This document shows, piece after piece, positions 28,616 to 36,675 of a stretch of DNA of 64,000 bases. The notes under the pieces are model-generated. The model saw only the letters and a program-made list of their open reading frames with translations. It ran no database searches and was not told the DNA's origin. The stretch comes from Hyphomicrobiales bacterium. Lineage in GTDB: Bacteria; Pseudomonadota; Alphaproteobacteria; Rhizobiales; Devosiaceae. The translations under genes were made by a program, and so were the position numbers. Positions within the stretch are counted from its first letter, which is position 1. Each line of letters begins with the position of its first letter. The DNA lies in assembly GCA_027487555.1 (NCBI GenBank), contig JAIYDI010000042.1, forward strand, positions 1 through 64,000, given 5' to 3'.

Positions 28616-29437
28616 ATGCCTGCCATCGATATCGACGCCCTGGCCAATATCCTCAGGGATGCCGCCAAGGCCGAGATCCTGCCGCGTTTCCGCAACCTCG
28701 GCGCCGATATGGTGCACGAAAAAACCGAGGCTATCGACCTCGTGACTGTTGCGGATATCGAAGCGGAACGGCGCATCAAGGCAGATGTCGCGCTTCTGGC
28801 CCCCGACGCAGTGTTCGTGGGCGAGGAATCGGTCGCTGCCCGTCCGGCGCTGCTCGATGAACTGGATGCGGCCGATCTTGCCGTGGTGGTTGATCCGGTC
28901 GATGGTACCGCGAATTTCGCCGCCGGGTTGCCGCTGTTTGCCGTGATGGCAGCGGTAGTGAGCAAGGGCGAGACGGTGGCCGGCATCATCTACGACCCGA
29001 TGGGCGACGACTGGGTGCTGGCCGAGAAGGGCAGTGGCGCCTGGATGCGGCGTCCGGATGGTTCGGCGCGCCGGTTGCAGGTGGCAAAGGCGCCCAGCCT
29101 CGACCAACTGGTAGGGCATGTTTCGGTGACCTTCCTGCCGCCAGCGCGGAAACCCGACATCATGCGCAACTTGTCGAAAGTGCGGGTCGTGGCCAATTAC
29201 CGGGTCGCCGGGCACGACTACCGGACGTTTGCGTCGGGCCACTCGCATTTTGTGGTGTTCAACAAGCTGATGCCCTGGGACCATCTCGGCGGCACGCTGA
29301 TCAGCGCCGAGGCGGGAGCCTATGTCCGCCGCTTTGATGGCACGGAATACTTGCCGCGCCACCGCGAAGGCGGGCTGATCATCACGCCGGACCCGGACAC
29401 CTGGGCGCTCCTGCGCCGCGAGGTGTTTACGGTCTGA
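28616..29437 (+). CDS. Inositol monophosphatase family protein
   Basis: A 273-aa Mg-dependent, Li-sensitive-type phosphatase. Metal ligands are visible as GEES near residue 73 and DPVDGT near residue 100, with a C-terminal block MPWDHLGGTLISAEAG near 220. Substrates in this family include inositol-1-phosphate, histidinol phosphate, PAP or sugar phosphates; the sequence does not discriminate by eye. CGGAG lies 7 bases before ATG 28616. Probably cotranscribed with ttcA. Confidence 0.9.
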   Translation: MPAIDIDALANILRDAAKAEILPRFRNLGADMVHEKTEAIDLVTVADIEAERRIKADVALLAPDAVFVGEESVAARPALLDELDAADLAVVVDPVDGTANFAAGLPLFAVMAAVVSKGETVAGIIYDPMGDDWVLAEKGSGAWMRRPDGSARRLQVAKAPSLDQLVGHVSVTFLPPARKPDIMRNLSKVRVVANYRVAGHDYRTFASGHSHFVVFNKLMPWDHLGGTLISAEAGAYVRRFDGTEYLPRHREGGLIITPDPDTWALLRREVFTV

Positions 29438-29444
29438 GGGTGAG

Positions 29445-29458
29445 ACCGGCGCGCCGGT
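29445..29458. terminator. 14-bp perfect palindrome between convergent genes
   Basis: ACCGGCGCGCCGGT sits in the 22-bp gap between the phosphatase stop and the convergent MFS stop. A two-way terminator is plausible, but the loop would have to open from the palindrome centre and only TT follows. Confidence 0.35.
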
Positions 29459-29459
29459 T

Positions 29460-30716
29460 TCAGTGCACCGGGGCTTTGGGTGCGGGTGTGGCCTGGGGCT
29501 GCCCCGAGCCGAAGAGCCGGCCGCGCTCGGCAGTGAGCACGCAGACGAGGCTTGCTGCGCCCATGACGAAATAGCCGGTGGCGACCGGGGTCAGCGTGCC
29601 GTTGAACTGCTGCCCGAACAGCGTTCCGAGCACTGCGCCACCCACCGTCTGGATGAAGCCGAACACCGAGGCCGCCGTGCCGGCAACAGCGCCGAGCGGC
29701 TCCATCGACAGCGAGTTCATGTTCGAGGCCGCCCCACCGAACATGCATTGGATGACGAGCAGCAGCGCGAAGAACCCCCAGAACGGGATGGGGCCGAGCA
29801 GCGACCAGCCCAGAAGCACCACCGCGATGGCCAAATAGATCACAAGCGCGCCATGGCTCAGGCGGCGCATGCCCACCCGCCGCACGATCCGGGAATTGAG
29901 GAAGGACACGATCGCCATCGTAGCCGCCATGGCGGCAAAGGCGATGGGGAAATACGGCCCCAGCCCATAGATATCGACGAAGATCTGCTGGCTGGTCGAT
30001 ATGAAGCTGAACATCGCAGCGAACAGGAACATGCCGGCGAGCCCATAGCTCAGCGCCACGCGGTTGGTCAGGACGATCCGGAATCCCTGCGCCACCGAAG
30101 CCAGAGTGAACGGGCGGCGCTGCGCATCACTCAACGTCTCTGGCAGGCGGAAGAAGCTCCACGTCCCGAAGGCCAGCGCCAATAGAGCCATGAACACGAA
30201 GATCGTCTGCCACGGCCCCGTCAGCAGCAGCACCTGCCCGATGCTCGGCGCGACGATGGGAATGATCATGAACACCATGAAGGTGAGTGACATTACCTCG
30301 GCCATCTCACGGCCGGAGAAGCGGTCACGGACCACCGATGTCGCGATGACGCGGGTGGCGGCCGCGCCCACGCCCTGGATGAAACGGCAGGCCAAAAGCA
30401 CGCCGAAAGTCGGCGCGACCACGGCCGCCAAGGCCGCCGCCACATAGATGGCGAGCCCCAGGAGCAGCGGCGCGCGGCGCCCGAAACGGTCGGACAGCGG
30501 GCCAAACAGCAATTGCGCACCGCCAAAGCCCAGCATGTAGACGCCAACAACGAACTGCCGCTCGTTCTCGTGGCTGATGCCGAGCGCCGCGCCCATATAG
30601 GGCAGGGCGGGAAGCATAACGTCGATGGCAAGCGCGTTCAGCGACATGATCGCCGCAATAAGCGCAATGAACTCGACGCGGGACAGCACCCGCGTCGCGT
30701 GCGTGGAATTGGACAT
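29460..30716 (-). CDS. Bcr/CflA family multidrug efflux MFS transporter
   Basis: A 418-aa, about twelve-helix exporter of the DHA1 group. Features are AIDVMLPALPYMGAALG in helix 1, the motif A loop LLFGPLSDRFGRRAPLL near 70-86, CRFIQGVGAAATRVIATSVVRDRF near 110-133, and a late MFGGAASNMNSLSMEPLG. Bcr/CflA proteins export bicyclomycin, sulfonamides and other drugs. The C-terminal tail is short and Pro/Ala-rich. Separated by 116 bp from a second MFS gene in the same direction. Confidence 0.9.
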   Translation of the reverse strand: MSNSTHATRVLSRVEFIALIAAIMSLNALAIDVMLPALPYMGAALGISHENERQFVVGVYMLGFGGAQLLFGPLSDRFGRRAPLLLGLAIYVAAALAAVVAPTFGVLLACRFIQGVGAAATRVIATSVVRDRFSGREMAEVMSLTFMVFMIIPIVAPSIGQVLLLTGPWQTIFVFMALLALAFGTWSFFRLPETLSDAQRRPFTLASVAQGFRIVLTNRVALSYGLAGMFLFAAMFSFISTSQQIFVDIYGLGPYFPIAFAAMAATMAIVSFLNSRIVRRVGMRRLSHGALVIYLAIAVVLLGWSLLGPIPFWGFFALLLVIQCMFGGAASNMNSLSMEPLGAVAGTAASVFGFIQTVGGAVLGTLFGQQFNGTLTPVATGYFVMGAASLVCVLTAERGRLFGSGQPQATPAPKAPVH

Positions 30717-30832
30717 TCAACCGGGCTTCTTAGCGCTAGGGCGCGTCAGGGCGGCGCGCGAGCATCTCCTTACGATGCCCGCCAAACGCGGAAAAGGCAA
30801 CCCGAAACAAGCCCTGATGAAGCATGAAATAC

Positions 30833-32068
30833 TCAGGCAGCGACGGGCGCGGCAAAACCGGTGCTAGGTCGCTCACGGATCGGCAAATGCAGCGCGGCCG
30901 AGCCGAGGCCCAGCAGGATGCCGAGATACCACACGAGGCTATACGAGCCGGTGTGATCATAGACATAGCCGCCGAGCCAGACACCGAGGAACGAGCCCAA
31001 CTGATGGCTGAAGAAGGCGATGCCATAAAGCATGCCCATGTACCGCGCCCCGAAGAACACGCTGATCAGCCCCGCCGTCAGCGGTACGGTTGACAGCCAA
31101 AGCAGGCCCATGGCGGCCGAGAACACAAAGGCCGTCGCCTCGGTGACCGGCAGGAACACGAACAGCCCGAAGGCAATGGCGCGGCTGAAGTAGATGCTTG
31201 CGAGAAGCATCTGCTTGGGCAGCCGCCCACCGAGCCACCCGGCGGTGAGCGAGCCAACGATGTTGAACAGCCCGATGACCGCGATCGACCAACTGCCCAC
31301 TTCCGGCGACAGGCCACATTGAACCAGATAGGCCGGCATATGTACGTTGATGAAGGCAATGTGGAAGCCGCACACGAAGAAGCCGATGACCAGCAGCCGG
31401 TAGGAACTGTGCCTGAAGGCGCGCCGCAGCGCCTCGCTGAAGCTGAGGTTTGTCTCCCCCGCGATGTGGGTGGACTTGCCTCTGAGCGCAAATGTCAGGG
31501 GCAGAACCAGCGCGAGAATGAGCGCGAACCAGATCAGCGCCTGCTGCCAGCCAAAGGCCGAGATGAACCCCTGGCCAACTGGCGCGAACACGAACTGCCC
31601 GAACGACGATGCCGCCGTGGCGACGCCAAAGATCAGGCTGCGCTTTTCCTGCGGCACGTTGCGCCCGAAGGCGGCCATGACGATGGAAAAGGAGGAGGTG
31701 GCGATGCCGATGCCCATGACAACGCCGGCCGTCAGCGTCAGCGTGCCCGCGCCATCGGAGAATGCCATGCCGACGAGTCCCAGCGCGTAGATGCCGAGGC
31801 CCGCGACAAGCACCTTGGCCGTGCCGAAGCGATCAGCAATGCCGCCCACGAAGGGCTGTGCCACGCCCCAGGCAAGGTTCTGAATGGCCATCGCCATGCC
31901 CCAGCCTTCGCGCGAAATGCCAAGGTCGGATGACATAGGCAGCGTGAACAGCCCAAGGCTGGTGCGAAGCCCATTGGTCACTGCCGCGATGAGGCAGCCG
32001 GCGACAATGAGCACCAGCAAGGGAACGACGGGCGAGCGGGTAGCGGGTGCTGCAATGGTCACGGGCAT
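30833..32068 (-). CDS. MFS transporter (oxalate/formate-antiporter-like group)
   Basis: A 411-aa, about twelve-helix carrier. The N-terminal GLRTSLGLFTLPMSSDLGISREGWGMAMAIQNLAWGVAQPFVGGIADRFG is characteristic of the large MFS_1 group related to monocarboxylate and oxalate/formate carriers. The second half contains FFVCGFHIAFINVHMPAYL. ATG 32068 has GAGG close upstream. Its substrate is unknown; a small organic acid would fit the relatives. Confidence 0.85.
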   Translation of the reverse strand: MPVTIAAPATRSPVVPLLVLIVAGCLIAAVTNGLRTSLGLFTLPMSSDLGISREGWGMAMAIQNLAWGVAQPFVGGIADRFGTAKVLVAGLGIYALGLVGMAFSDGAGTLTLTAGVVMGIGIATSSFSIVMAAFGRNVPQEKRSLIFGVATAASSFGQFVFAPVGQGFISAFGWQQALIWFALILALVLPLTFALRGKSTHIAGETNLSFSEALRRAFRHSSYRLLVIGFFVCGFHIAFINVHMPAYLVQCGLSPEVGSWSIAVIGLFNIVGSLTAGWLGGRLPKQMLLASIYFSRAIAFGLFVFLPVTEATAFVFSAAMGLLWLSTVPLTAGLISVFFGARYMGMLYGIAFFSHQLGSFLGVWLGGYVYDHTGSYSLVWYLGILLGLGSAALHLPIRERPSTGFAAPVAA

Positions 32069-32184
32069 TATCCTCTGAGCGCCGAGCTAGCGCCGAGTCG
32101 CGCCACACGGAAACGAATATCGGTGATACGGCCATCACAGGATGGCATGCCTTGACCTGGATCAGATGTGCGACACAACAAAAG

Positions 32185-32212
32185 GCCCGCGCAGGAGCTG
32201 TCCGGCGCGGGC
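32185..32212 (-). terminator. Intrinsic terminator of grxD
   Basis: GCCCGCGC at 32185-32192 pairs with GCGCGGGC at 32205-32212 over a 12-base loop. On the minus strand the hairpin is followed by CTTTTGTTGTG, and it begins 24 bases past the grxD stop. Confidence 0.8.
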
Positions 32213-32236
32213 GGTGAGCAGTTGCAAGGTGTGGAC

Positions 32237-32572
32237 TCAGGCGTCCTGCTTCACCGCGACACCCTTTTCGGACAGGTGCGACTGCAGTTCGCCCGCCTGG
32301 AACATTTCGGTGATGATGTCGGCGCCGCCGACGAACTCACCCTTGACGTAGAGCTGTGGGATGGTCGGCCAGTTGGTATAGGCCTTGATGCCTTCGCGCA
32401 GTTCCTGGCTTTCGAGCACATTGGCGCTCTTGTAGTCGACCCCGAGGTAATCGAGGATCTGTACGACACGGCCCGAGAAGCCGCACATGGGAAAATCCGG
32501 CGTGCCTTTCATGTAGAGGAACACGTCGTTGCCCTTCACCTGCTCGTCGATCAGCGCGTGGATGTCGCTCAT
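32237..32572 (-). CDS. grxD: Monothiol glutaredoxin (Grx4 type)
   Basis: A 111-aa CGFS-type glutaredoxin that carries Fe-S clusters with glutathione and works with BolA. Key residues are Cys30 in the CGFS motif, WPTIPQLYVKGEFVGGADI, and the C-terminal GELQ. Standard length. In many Rhizobiales bolA and grxD are adjacent; here bolA lies 3.1 kb upstream on the same strand with GNAT, HAD and other genes between. Followed by a good intrinsic terminator. Confidence 0.96.
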   Translation of the reverse strand: MSDIHALIDEQVKGNDVFLYMKGTPDFPMCGFSGRVVQILDYLGVDYKSANVLESQELREGIKAYTNWPTIPQLYVKGEFVGGADIITEMFQAGELQSHLSEKGVAVKQDA

Positions 32573-32686
32573 GGGAAGACCTTCTAGCTATGACCTATCG
32601 GTAGACCTGCTACGGCAGGCCGTTGCGCCCTAGATAATCCCTGCATACCGGCCTGTCGAGGCTCCTCAACCCACCTGCCGACACGG

Positions 32687-33100
32687 TCAGGTGATCCTGA
32701 GATACATCCCGATCGAGTCGGGCGCGGTCGGGGCGAAGCCGAACTGGGAATAGAGCCTGTGCGCCTCGCCATCGGCGATGAGGCTGACATAGGCCGACGG
32801 CGGCGCATTCGCGTTTAGCCAGTCGACCAATGCGCCGACGATCAGCTTGCCAAGGCCGCGGCCCTGATGCGCCGGCAGCACGGCGATATCGGTGACCTGA
32901 TAGGCCGTGCCGTCATCGCCGATGATGCGGCCCATGCCGATGACCTCGCCCCGATGTTCCACCACCACGGCATGCAGCGAGTTCGGCAGGCCGCGCGCCG
33001 CGGCAGCCTCGCTTTTGCCGCTGAGACCTGCTGCGGTGCGCAATCCGCGATAGGTGGCGATGTCGGGGATGCGGGCGGTGAGGGTATAGTCGGTCGTCAC
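32687..33100 (-). CDS. GNAT family N-acetyltransferase
   Basis: A 137-aa acetyltransferase. The acetyl-CoA loop is VLPAHQGRGLGKLIV with the preceding beta strand YQVTDIAV; the end LYSQFGFAPTAPDSIGMYLRI is typical of small GNATs. The start is GTG 33100, one base after the stop of the HAD gene, so translation is probably coupled. A longer frame to 33184 would overlap the HAD gene. Acceptor unknown. Confidence 0.85.
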   Translation of the reverse strand: MTTDYTLTARIPDIATYRGLRTAAGLSGKSEAAAARGLPNSLHAVVVEHRGEVIGMGRIIGDDGTAYQVTDIAVLPAHQGRGLGKLIVGALVDWLNANAPPSAYVSLIADGEAHRLYSQFGFAPTAPDSIGMYLRIT

Positions 33101-33101
33101 G

Positions 33102-33728
33102 TCAGCTGATCCTGGCTTTGATCCATGGGTGTTCTGCAGCATCGGCAAGGCCTGTGAACTCGACGGCCTCCCAGCCATGCGCACGGGCGGCCTTCACAAC
33201 CTCCGGTGTATCGTCGAAGAACAGGGGCGGCTCGCTCTGTGGACCGAGCCTGTTGGAGACCCAGTCGAAGAAGGGCTTGTGCGGCTTGGTGGCGCCGATG
33301 CGCGCCGCATAGAATATGTCCTCGAAGTGATCGCGGAAACCGAGATTGCCCCACAACCATTGCGCCCGCAAATGCTCCTGGTTCGTGGCGATATAGAGCG
33401 GCGTGCCAACAGCCTTCAGCTTTGCGACCAGATCGAGCAGCGGCTGATTGATATTGCTGTCTTTTTCCAGCCAGTAGCGCGCAAATGCGAGAGACGGCCC
33501 GCGATACCCGAGACCAGGCAGCACCCTGTCCAGCCCGTCAAGCAGTGACATGCGGCCAACGATCACCTGCTTCACGAATAGCTCGTAGATGAACTCGGCG
33601 CGGAATCTGTCCGGGTTGACGCCCATATCGCGCTCCAGGTGCTCGTCCCACTTCACCCGCAGTTCCGGACGGAAATGGTAGCCGTTGATCAGCACCCCAT
33701 CGACATCGAACAGCACGGCACGTGTCAT
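33102..33728 (-). CDS. HAD-superfamily hydrolase
   Basis: A 208-aa predicted phosphatase. The catalytic motif I is LFDVDGVL near residue 6, motif II IATNQ near 113, Lys in GATKPHKPFF near 150 and motif IV FFDDTPE near 170. The cap is helical, as in subfamily I. The start is ATG 33728, with GGGAGG 6 bases upstream. Coupled to the downstream GNAT gene (1-base gap). The substrate is unknown. Confidence 0.88.
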   Translation of the reverse strand: MTRAVLFDVDGVLINGYHFRPELRVKWDEHLERDMGVNPDRFRAEFIYELFVKQVIVGRMSLLDGLDRVLPGLGYRGPSLAFARYWLEKDSNINQPLLDLVAKLKAVGTPLYIATNQEHLRAQWLWGNLGFRDHFEDIFYAARIGATKPHKPFFDWVSNRLGPQSEPPLFFDDTPEVVKAARAHGWEAVEFTGLADAAEHPWIKARIS

Positions 33729-33907
33729 CAATTACCTCCCGCTTACCAAATCATCGAGCCGGTATCGGCTCTTGCCCCGGTTTGGCACGAGTTGAAAAGA
33801 AACAATTATAAGTGCGACGATCTCACTTAAACTTTTCTGAGGAGGCAGGCGGTATTCCCACCTCATGAAGACGGCGCCCGGCGAACAGGGTGCGGCAGGA
33901 AAACACG

Positions 33908-34447
33908 GTGGCCCGAATGACTTCGTTCTCGTCCGCGCTGACCCAGCGCATCTCCCGGTTGGCTTGGTGGCAGGGTGCCGCCTTGCTGTGGCTTGCAACA
34001 CATGCCGCGGCCGTTGCCCTTCTCATCGGGCTGACCACGCTCTCGGCGCCGGCGAATGCCGCGCCGCCGAGTTGCACGACGGTACCCTGCGAGCTGAAGA
34101 GCTATCGCGGCGGCGAATTCGAATGGCTTGGCTGGTATGCGAAGAATCAGGAGCGCGGCTTTGTCGTCGATTCCTACGAGGCGCCGCGTGTCACCAAGGC
34201 AGCCTTCCATGGCCAGCGCGAGTCAGGGCTTTGCGGCGGTATGTGCACCGCAGTGGCGGGCATTGCGTTGCAGAAGGGCATTGCACGTATCCATCCTGAT
34301 GCGGTGTTCTGCTTCTGCGGCAGCATGCCGGCAATCTCGTCGGACCGATGGAGCATCTGGGCCTCCATCATGCCGCCCGATTGGGTCGACGCGATGCGCA
34401 GCCGCAAGCCGTTCCATTGGCCGCTGCGCGATGGCGAAGGCATTTGA
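33908..34447 (+). CDS. Unknown membrane-anchored or exported Cys-rich protein
   Basis: A protein of about 179 aa, unrecognised. A basic start (QRISRLAWWQG) is followed by a hydrophobic segment around residues 27-48 ending in ANAAPPSC, so a signal peptide or single anchor is likely. The exported part has paired Cys: CTTVPC, GLCGGMC and FCFCGS, which look like disulfide-forming or metal-binding sites. The start is GTG 33908 with GGCAGGA upstream; ATG 33917 is an alternative. It is divergent from the HAD gene and followed by a GC-rich hairpin. Confidence 0.6.
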   Translation: MARMTSFSSALTQRISRLAWWQGAALLWLATHAAAVALLIGLTTLSAPANAAPPSCTTVPCELKSYRGGEFEWLGWYAKNQERGFVVDSYEAPRVTKAAFHGQRESGLCGGMCTAVAGIALQKGIARIHPDAVFCFCGSMPAISSDRWSIWASIMPPDWVDAMRSRKPFHWPLRDGEGI

Positions 34448-34468
34448 GTCCCGTCACGACTCAACACT

Positions 34469-34502
34469 AGGGGCGCGCCGAGTTGGCTCCCGGCGCGCCT
34501 CT
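34469..34502 (+). terminator. GC-rich hairpin after the Cys-rich gene
   Basis: AGGGGCGCGCC at 34469-34479 pairs with GGCGCGCCTCT at 34492-34502 (one G-U), loop 12 bases. It starts 22 bases past the stop codon at 34447. No T-run. Confidence 0.5.
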
Positions 34503-34526
34503 CGCTATTCGGCACGCACCGGCCCG

Positions 34527-34542
34527 TAACGCCCGCATAACG
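34527..34542 (+). repeat. 16-bp direct repeat, copy 1
   Basis: TAACGCCCGCATAACG, identical to 34762-34777. An exact 16-base match 235 bp away within a gene-free region is unlikely by chance. It could be an insertion footprint, a protein-binding site or a duplication remnant. Confidence 0.55.
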
Positions 34543-34761
34543 ATTTGCGGCTTTTCGAAAACCAGCTGTCATGTGGCTGTTCGCAGCCTCGCAATACGGT
34601 GTAGCGGCAGATCGATTTGGCGATAGAAGCACGGCCTTATGGTGCTCATTCCCGCCAAAACACCGCCGGACAGTGCAGAATTGGAGTTCGTGTCTCGACG
34701 GCAGCGTCAGTGGCATACCTGGTCACCGCGAACGCGTCCGACGGCCTGACCTACCCAAGAA

Positions 34762-34777
34762 TAACGCCCGCATAACG
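34762..34777 (+). repeat. 16-bp direct repeat, copy 2
   Basis: Second exact copy of TAACGCCCGCATAACG; it lies 108 bases before the start codon of the exported protein at 34885, so a regulatory role for that gene is possible. Confidence 0.55.
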
Positions 34778-34884
34778 GAAAAACCCATGGCTGGCAGCGC
34801 TTTGGTGGCGTGAGGACGCCGGTCAGATCGACAGGCTTTGCCTGAGCCGCTACGTCTTCTAAGTTTAGAACTTGGGGGTACTTC

Positions 34885-35232
34885 ATGCGACTGCTTTTGA
34901 CGATCTTGTTCATCGCCTTTACTGCCAGTTCGGCACTTGCCGGAAGCGGCGCAGCCCTGCGCTGCGAGGATCCGGGCCTGCAGCAATGGATCCGGGATGG
35001 CCTCAAGGATATGCGCTTCGAGAGCCCAACCGGCTCGAATACGATGTCATATGGCGTCTATTCTGAAGACGTCACCAACTTCAAGACTGTGTCGTCGAGC
35101 AAGAACAAGGTCATCTGCAGTGTGCGCGTGCATATCACTGCCCGGGGCCAGCGTGACTCCTACCGCGCGCGCGTGACGTACCAGGCGTTGCCGAATGGAA
35201 AGGCATCCATGACCATTTCCGTCGGCGGGTGA
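34885..35232 (+). CDS. Small exported protein, unknown
   Basis: A 115-aa protein with a clear signal peptide (MRLLLTILFIAFTASSALA, cleavage near residue 19-20). The mature part is about 95 residues with two Cys (near 27 and 77) that could form a disulfide, and a C-terminal beta-rich stretch, as in small periplasmic beta proteins. I do not recognise a family. It has its own upstream space and no close neighbour in the same operon. Confidence 0.65.
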   Translation: MRLLLTILFIAFTASSALAGSGAALRCEDPGLQQWIRDGLKDMRFESPTGSNTMSYGVYSEDVTNFKTVSSSKNKVICSVRVHITARGQRDSYRARVTYQALPNGKASMTISVGG

Positions 35233-35713
35233 CCGGCCGGGCCTGACGGGTGTCGATACAGGTCAGTTGCAAGGCGGGCCTCGCCGATCAGCTGAAGAGT
35301 CGAGGATGCACACGCCTACCTGATCGTTTCAGCTTTCACCCAAAACCTTGAAATGATTCCAAACCGCGTCCAGGCGCGCTTGGCACCGGCAACACCGTTG
35401 CCACTTTTCCGGGCAACGCCACAGGATCACTGTCACAACGTCTTGCAACACCGGTGGCCAGCATCAGGTTCAGGCGCATCTCGGATGGGAGGCCTAGGCA
35501 TCCGACGCGATGGCCGCAATCACCTGGACTGAGCGTGGCTGCCTGTTGCTCTTGCCACCGGGTGTCCATTAGCGCTTCGGCGGGCACTTGATCCCGAGGC
35601 TGGCGCGGGGGCTTGGCGGCGAAGCTCAAACGCAGATCACAACCACCGGCATCGTCTGCAGGATTTCCGTGGCGACCGCGCCACTCATCGCTGGCCGCTG
35701 ACGGCGGCGCGGC
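35233..35713. other. Gene-free region of 481 bp downstream of bolA
   Basis: A 97-codon minus-strand frame at 35336-35629 is open but Pro/Arg-rich and without a ribosome site, so I do not call it. Just before it on the minus strand, 35628-35690 reads SGAVATEILQTMPVVVICV then stop, which looks like the last residues of a universal stress protein (UspA). If so, this is the eroded remnant of such a gene. Confidence 0.35.
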
Positions 35714-35947
35714 TTAGGCCGGTATCTTGGTCGTCAGCGCCAGTGAATGCAGCACCGTGCCCATGTCGGCGCCGAAGGCGGCGTTGATCATCTGGTGCTG
35801 CTGTACGCGCGTCTTGCCGCGGAAGGATTCCGAAGTGACTGTAGCGGCATAATGGTCGCCGTCGCCCGCGAGATCGCGGATTTCCACGACAGCGTCAGGA
35901 ATGGCCGCAAGGATGCGCTTTTCGATTTCGCTCGCAGCCATGGCCAT
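35714..35947 (-). CDS. bolA: BolA family protein
   Basis: A 77-aa BolA-like protein, partner of CGFS glutaredoxins in Fe-S handling. The class signature is visible: DAVVEIRDLAGDGDHYAATV, then SFRGKTRVQQHQMINAAFG and the end LHSLALTTKIP. Length fits the short BolA/IbaG form. CGGAGA lies 6 bases before ATG 35947. It is encoded on the same strand as grxD but 3.1 kb away from it; the genes between appear to be insertions into an ancestral bolA-grxD pair. Confidence 0.93.
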   Translation of the reverse strand: MAMAASEIEKRILAAIPDAVVEIRDLAGDGDHYAATVTSESFRGKTRVQQHQMINAAFGADMGTVLHSLALTTKIPA

Positions 35948-36013
35948 GTGACGTCTCCGTTTTGAATGCTCGGCGCGACATATGCCATGGCGGGGAAGGC
36001 GCTTCAATGCAAA

Positions 36014-36037
36014 CGGGGCGCTCCGAAGAGCACCCCG
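36014..36037 (-). terminator. Hairpin downstream of msrA
   Basis: CGGGGcGCTC at 36014-36023 pairs with GAGCaCCCCG at 36028-36037 (one mismatch) around the loop CGAA. On the minus strand it is followed by GTTTGCATT. It lies between msrA and bolA and would separate the two. Confidence 0.6.
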
Positions 36038-36056
36038 CGGCTAGATTGTCGTGTCC

Positions 36057-36572
36057 TCAGGCGGCGTTCTGGCGCTTGGGCAGCTTCCAGTTCGGACGCA
36101 CGAAGTGGCAGGTGTAGCCGGTGGGGTAACGCTGCAGGTAATCCTGGTGCTCCGGCTCGGCGAGCCAGAACGGCCCGACCGGCGCCAGCTCCGTCACCAC
36201 CTTGCCGGGCCAGAGGCCCGAGGCATCGACGTCCTTGATCGTCTCCTCGGCGACGGCCTTCTGCTCGGCATTCTCGTAGTAGATGGCGGAGCGGTAGGAC
36301 GGGCCGAGGTCATTGCCCTGCCGGTTCTTGGTCGACGGGTCGTGGATCTGGAAGAAGAACTCGAGGATGTCGCGATAGCTGATCTTCGATGGGTCGAAGA
36401 TGATCTCGACCGCCTCGGCATGCGTGCCGTGGTTGCGATAGGTGGCGTTGGGCACGTCGCCGCCGGAATAGCCGACGCGGGTGGTGATGATGCCGTCGCG
36501 CTTGCGCAACAGGTCCTGCATGCCCCAGAAGCAGCCGCCAGCCAGAACCGCACGCTCGGTAGTGGTCGCCAT
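36057..36572 (-). CDS. msrA: Peptide-methionine (S)-S-oxide reductase
   Basis: A 171-aa repair enzyme that reduces S-methionine sulfoxide. The active site is GGCFWG with Cys14. Further signatures are [31 protein letters not shown] and [27 protein letters not shown]. It has no Cys-rich C-terminal resolving tail, so recycling probably uses another thiol. ATG 36572 starts the conserved region. Upstream on the strand is the GH16-like gene. Confidence 0.96.
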   Translation of the reverse strand: MATTTERAVLAGGCFWGMQDLLRKRDGIITTRVGYSGGDVPNATYRNHGTHAEAVEIIFDPSKISYRDILEFFFQIHDPSTKNRQGNDLGPSYRSAIYYENAEQKAVAEETIKDVDASGLWPGKVVTELAPVGPFWLAEPEHQDYLQRYPTGYTCHFVRPNWKLPKRQNAA

Positions 36573-36675
36573 GATCGTTTCTCCATGTCTTGGAATGCGC
36601 TTGATATACGTATGACCGAGCACGATTGTTACACGCGATCACGAAAACGGCATCGGGGCTGGCTCCATGACCTGA

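Larger units (their letters stand above)
34448..34884. other. Gene-free region of 437 bp with hairpin and 16-bp direct repeats
   Basis: No convincing gene is seen. An 11-bp hairpin (arms ending GGCGCGCC) is at 34469-34502. Two copies of a 16-base word lie 235 bp apart at 34527 and 34762. The region ends with the presumed promoter of the exported protein at 34885. Confidence 0.5.

Noticed and set aside
35336-35629. 97-codon minus-strand frame
   Set aside because: Pro/Arg-rich, no ribosome site, no recognisable fold; more likely degenerate sequence.
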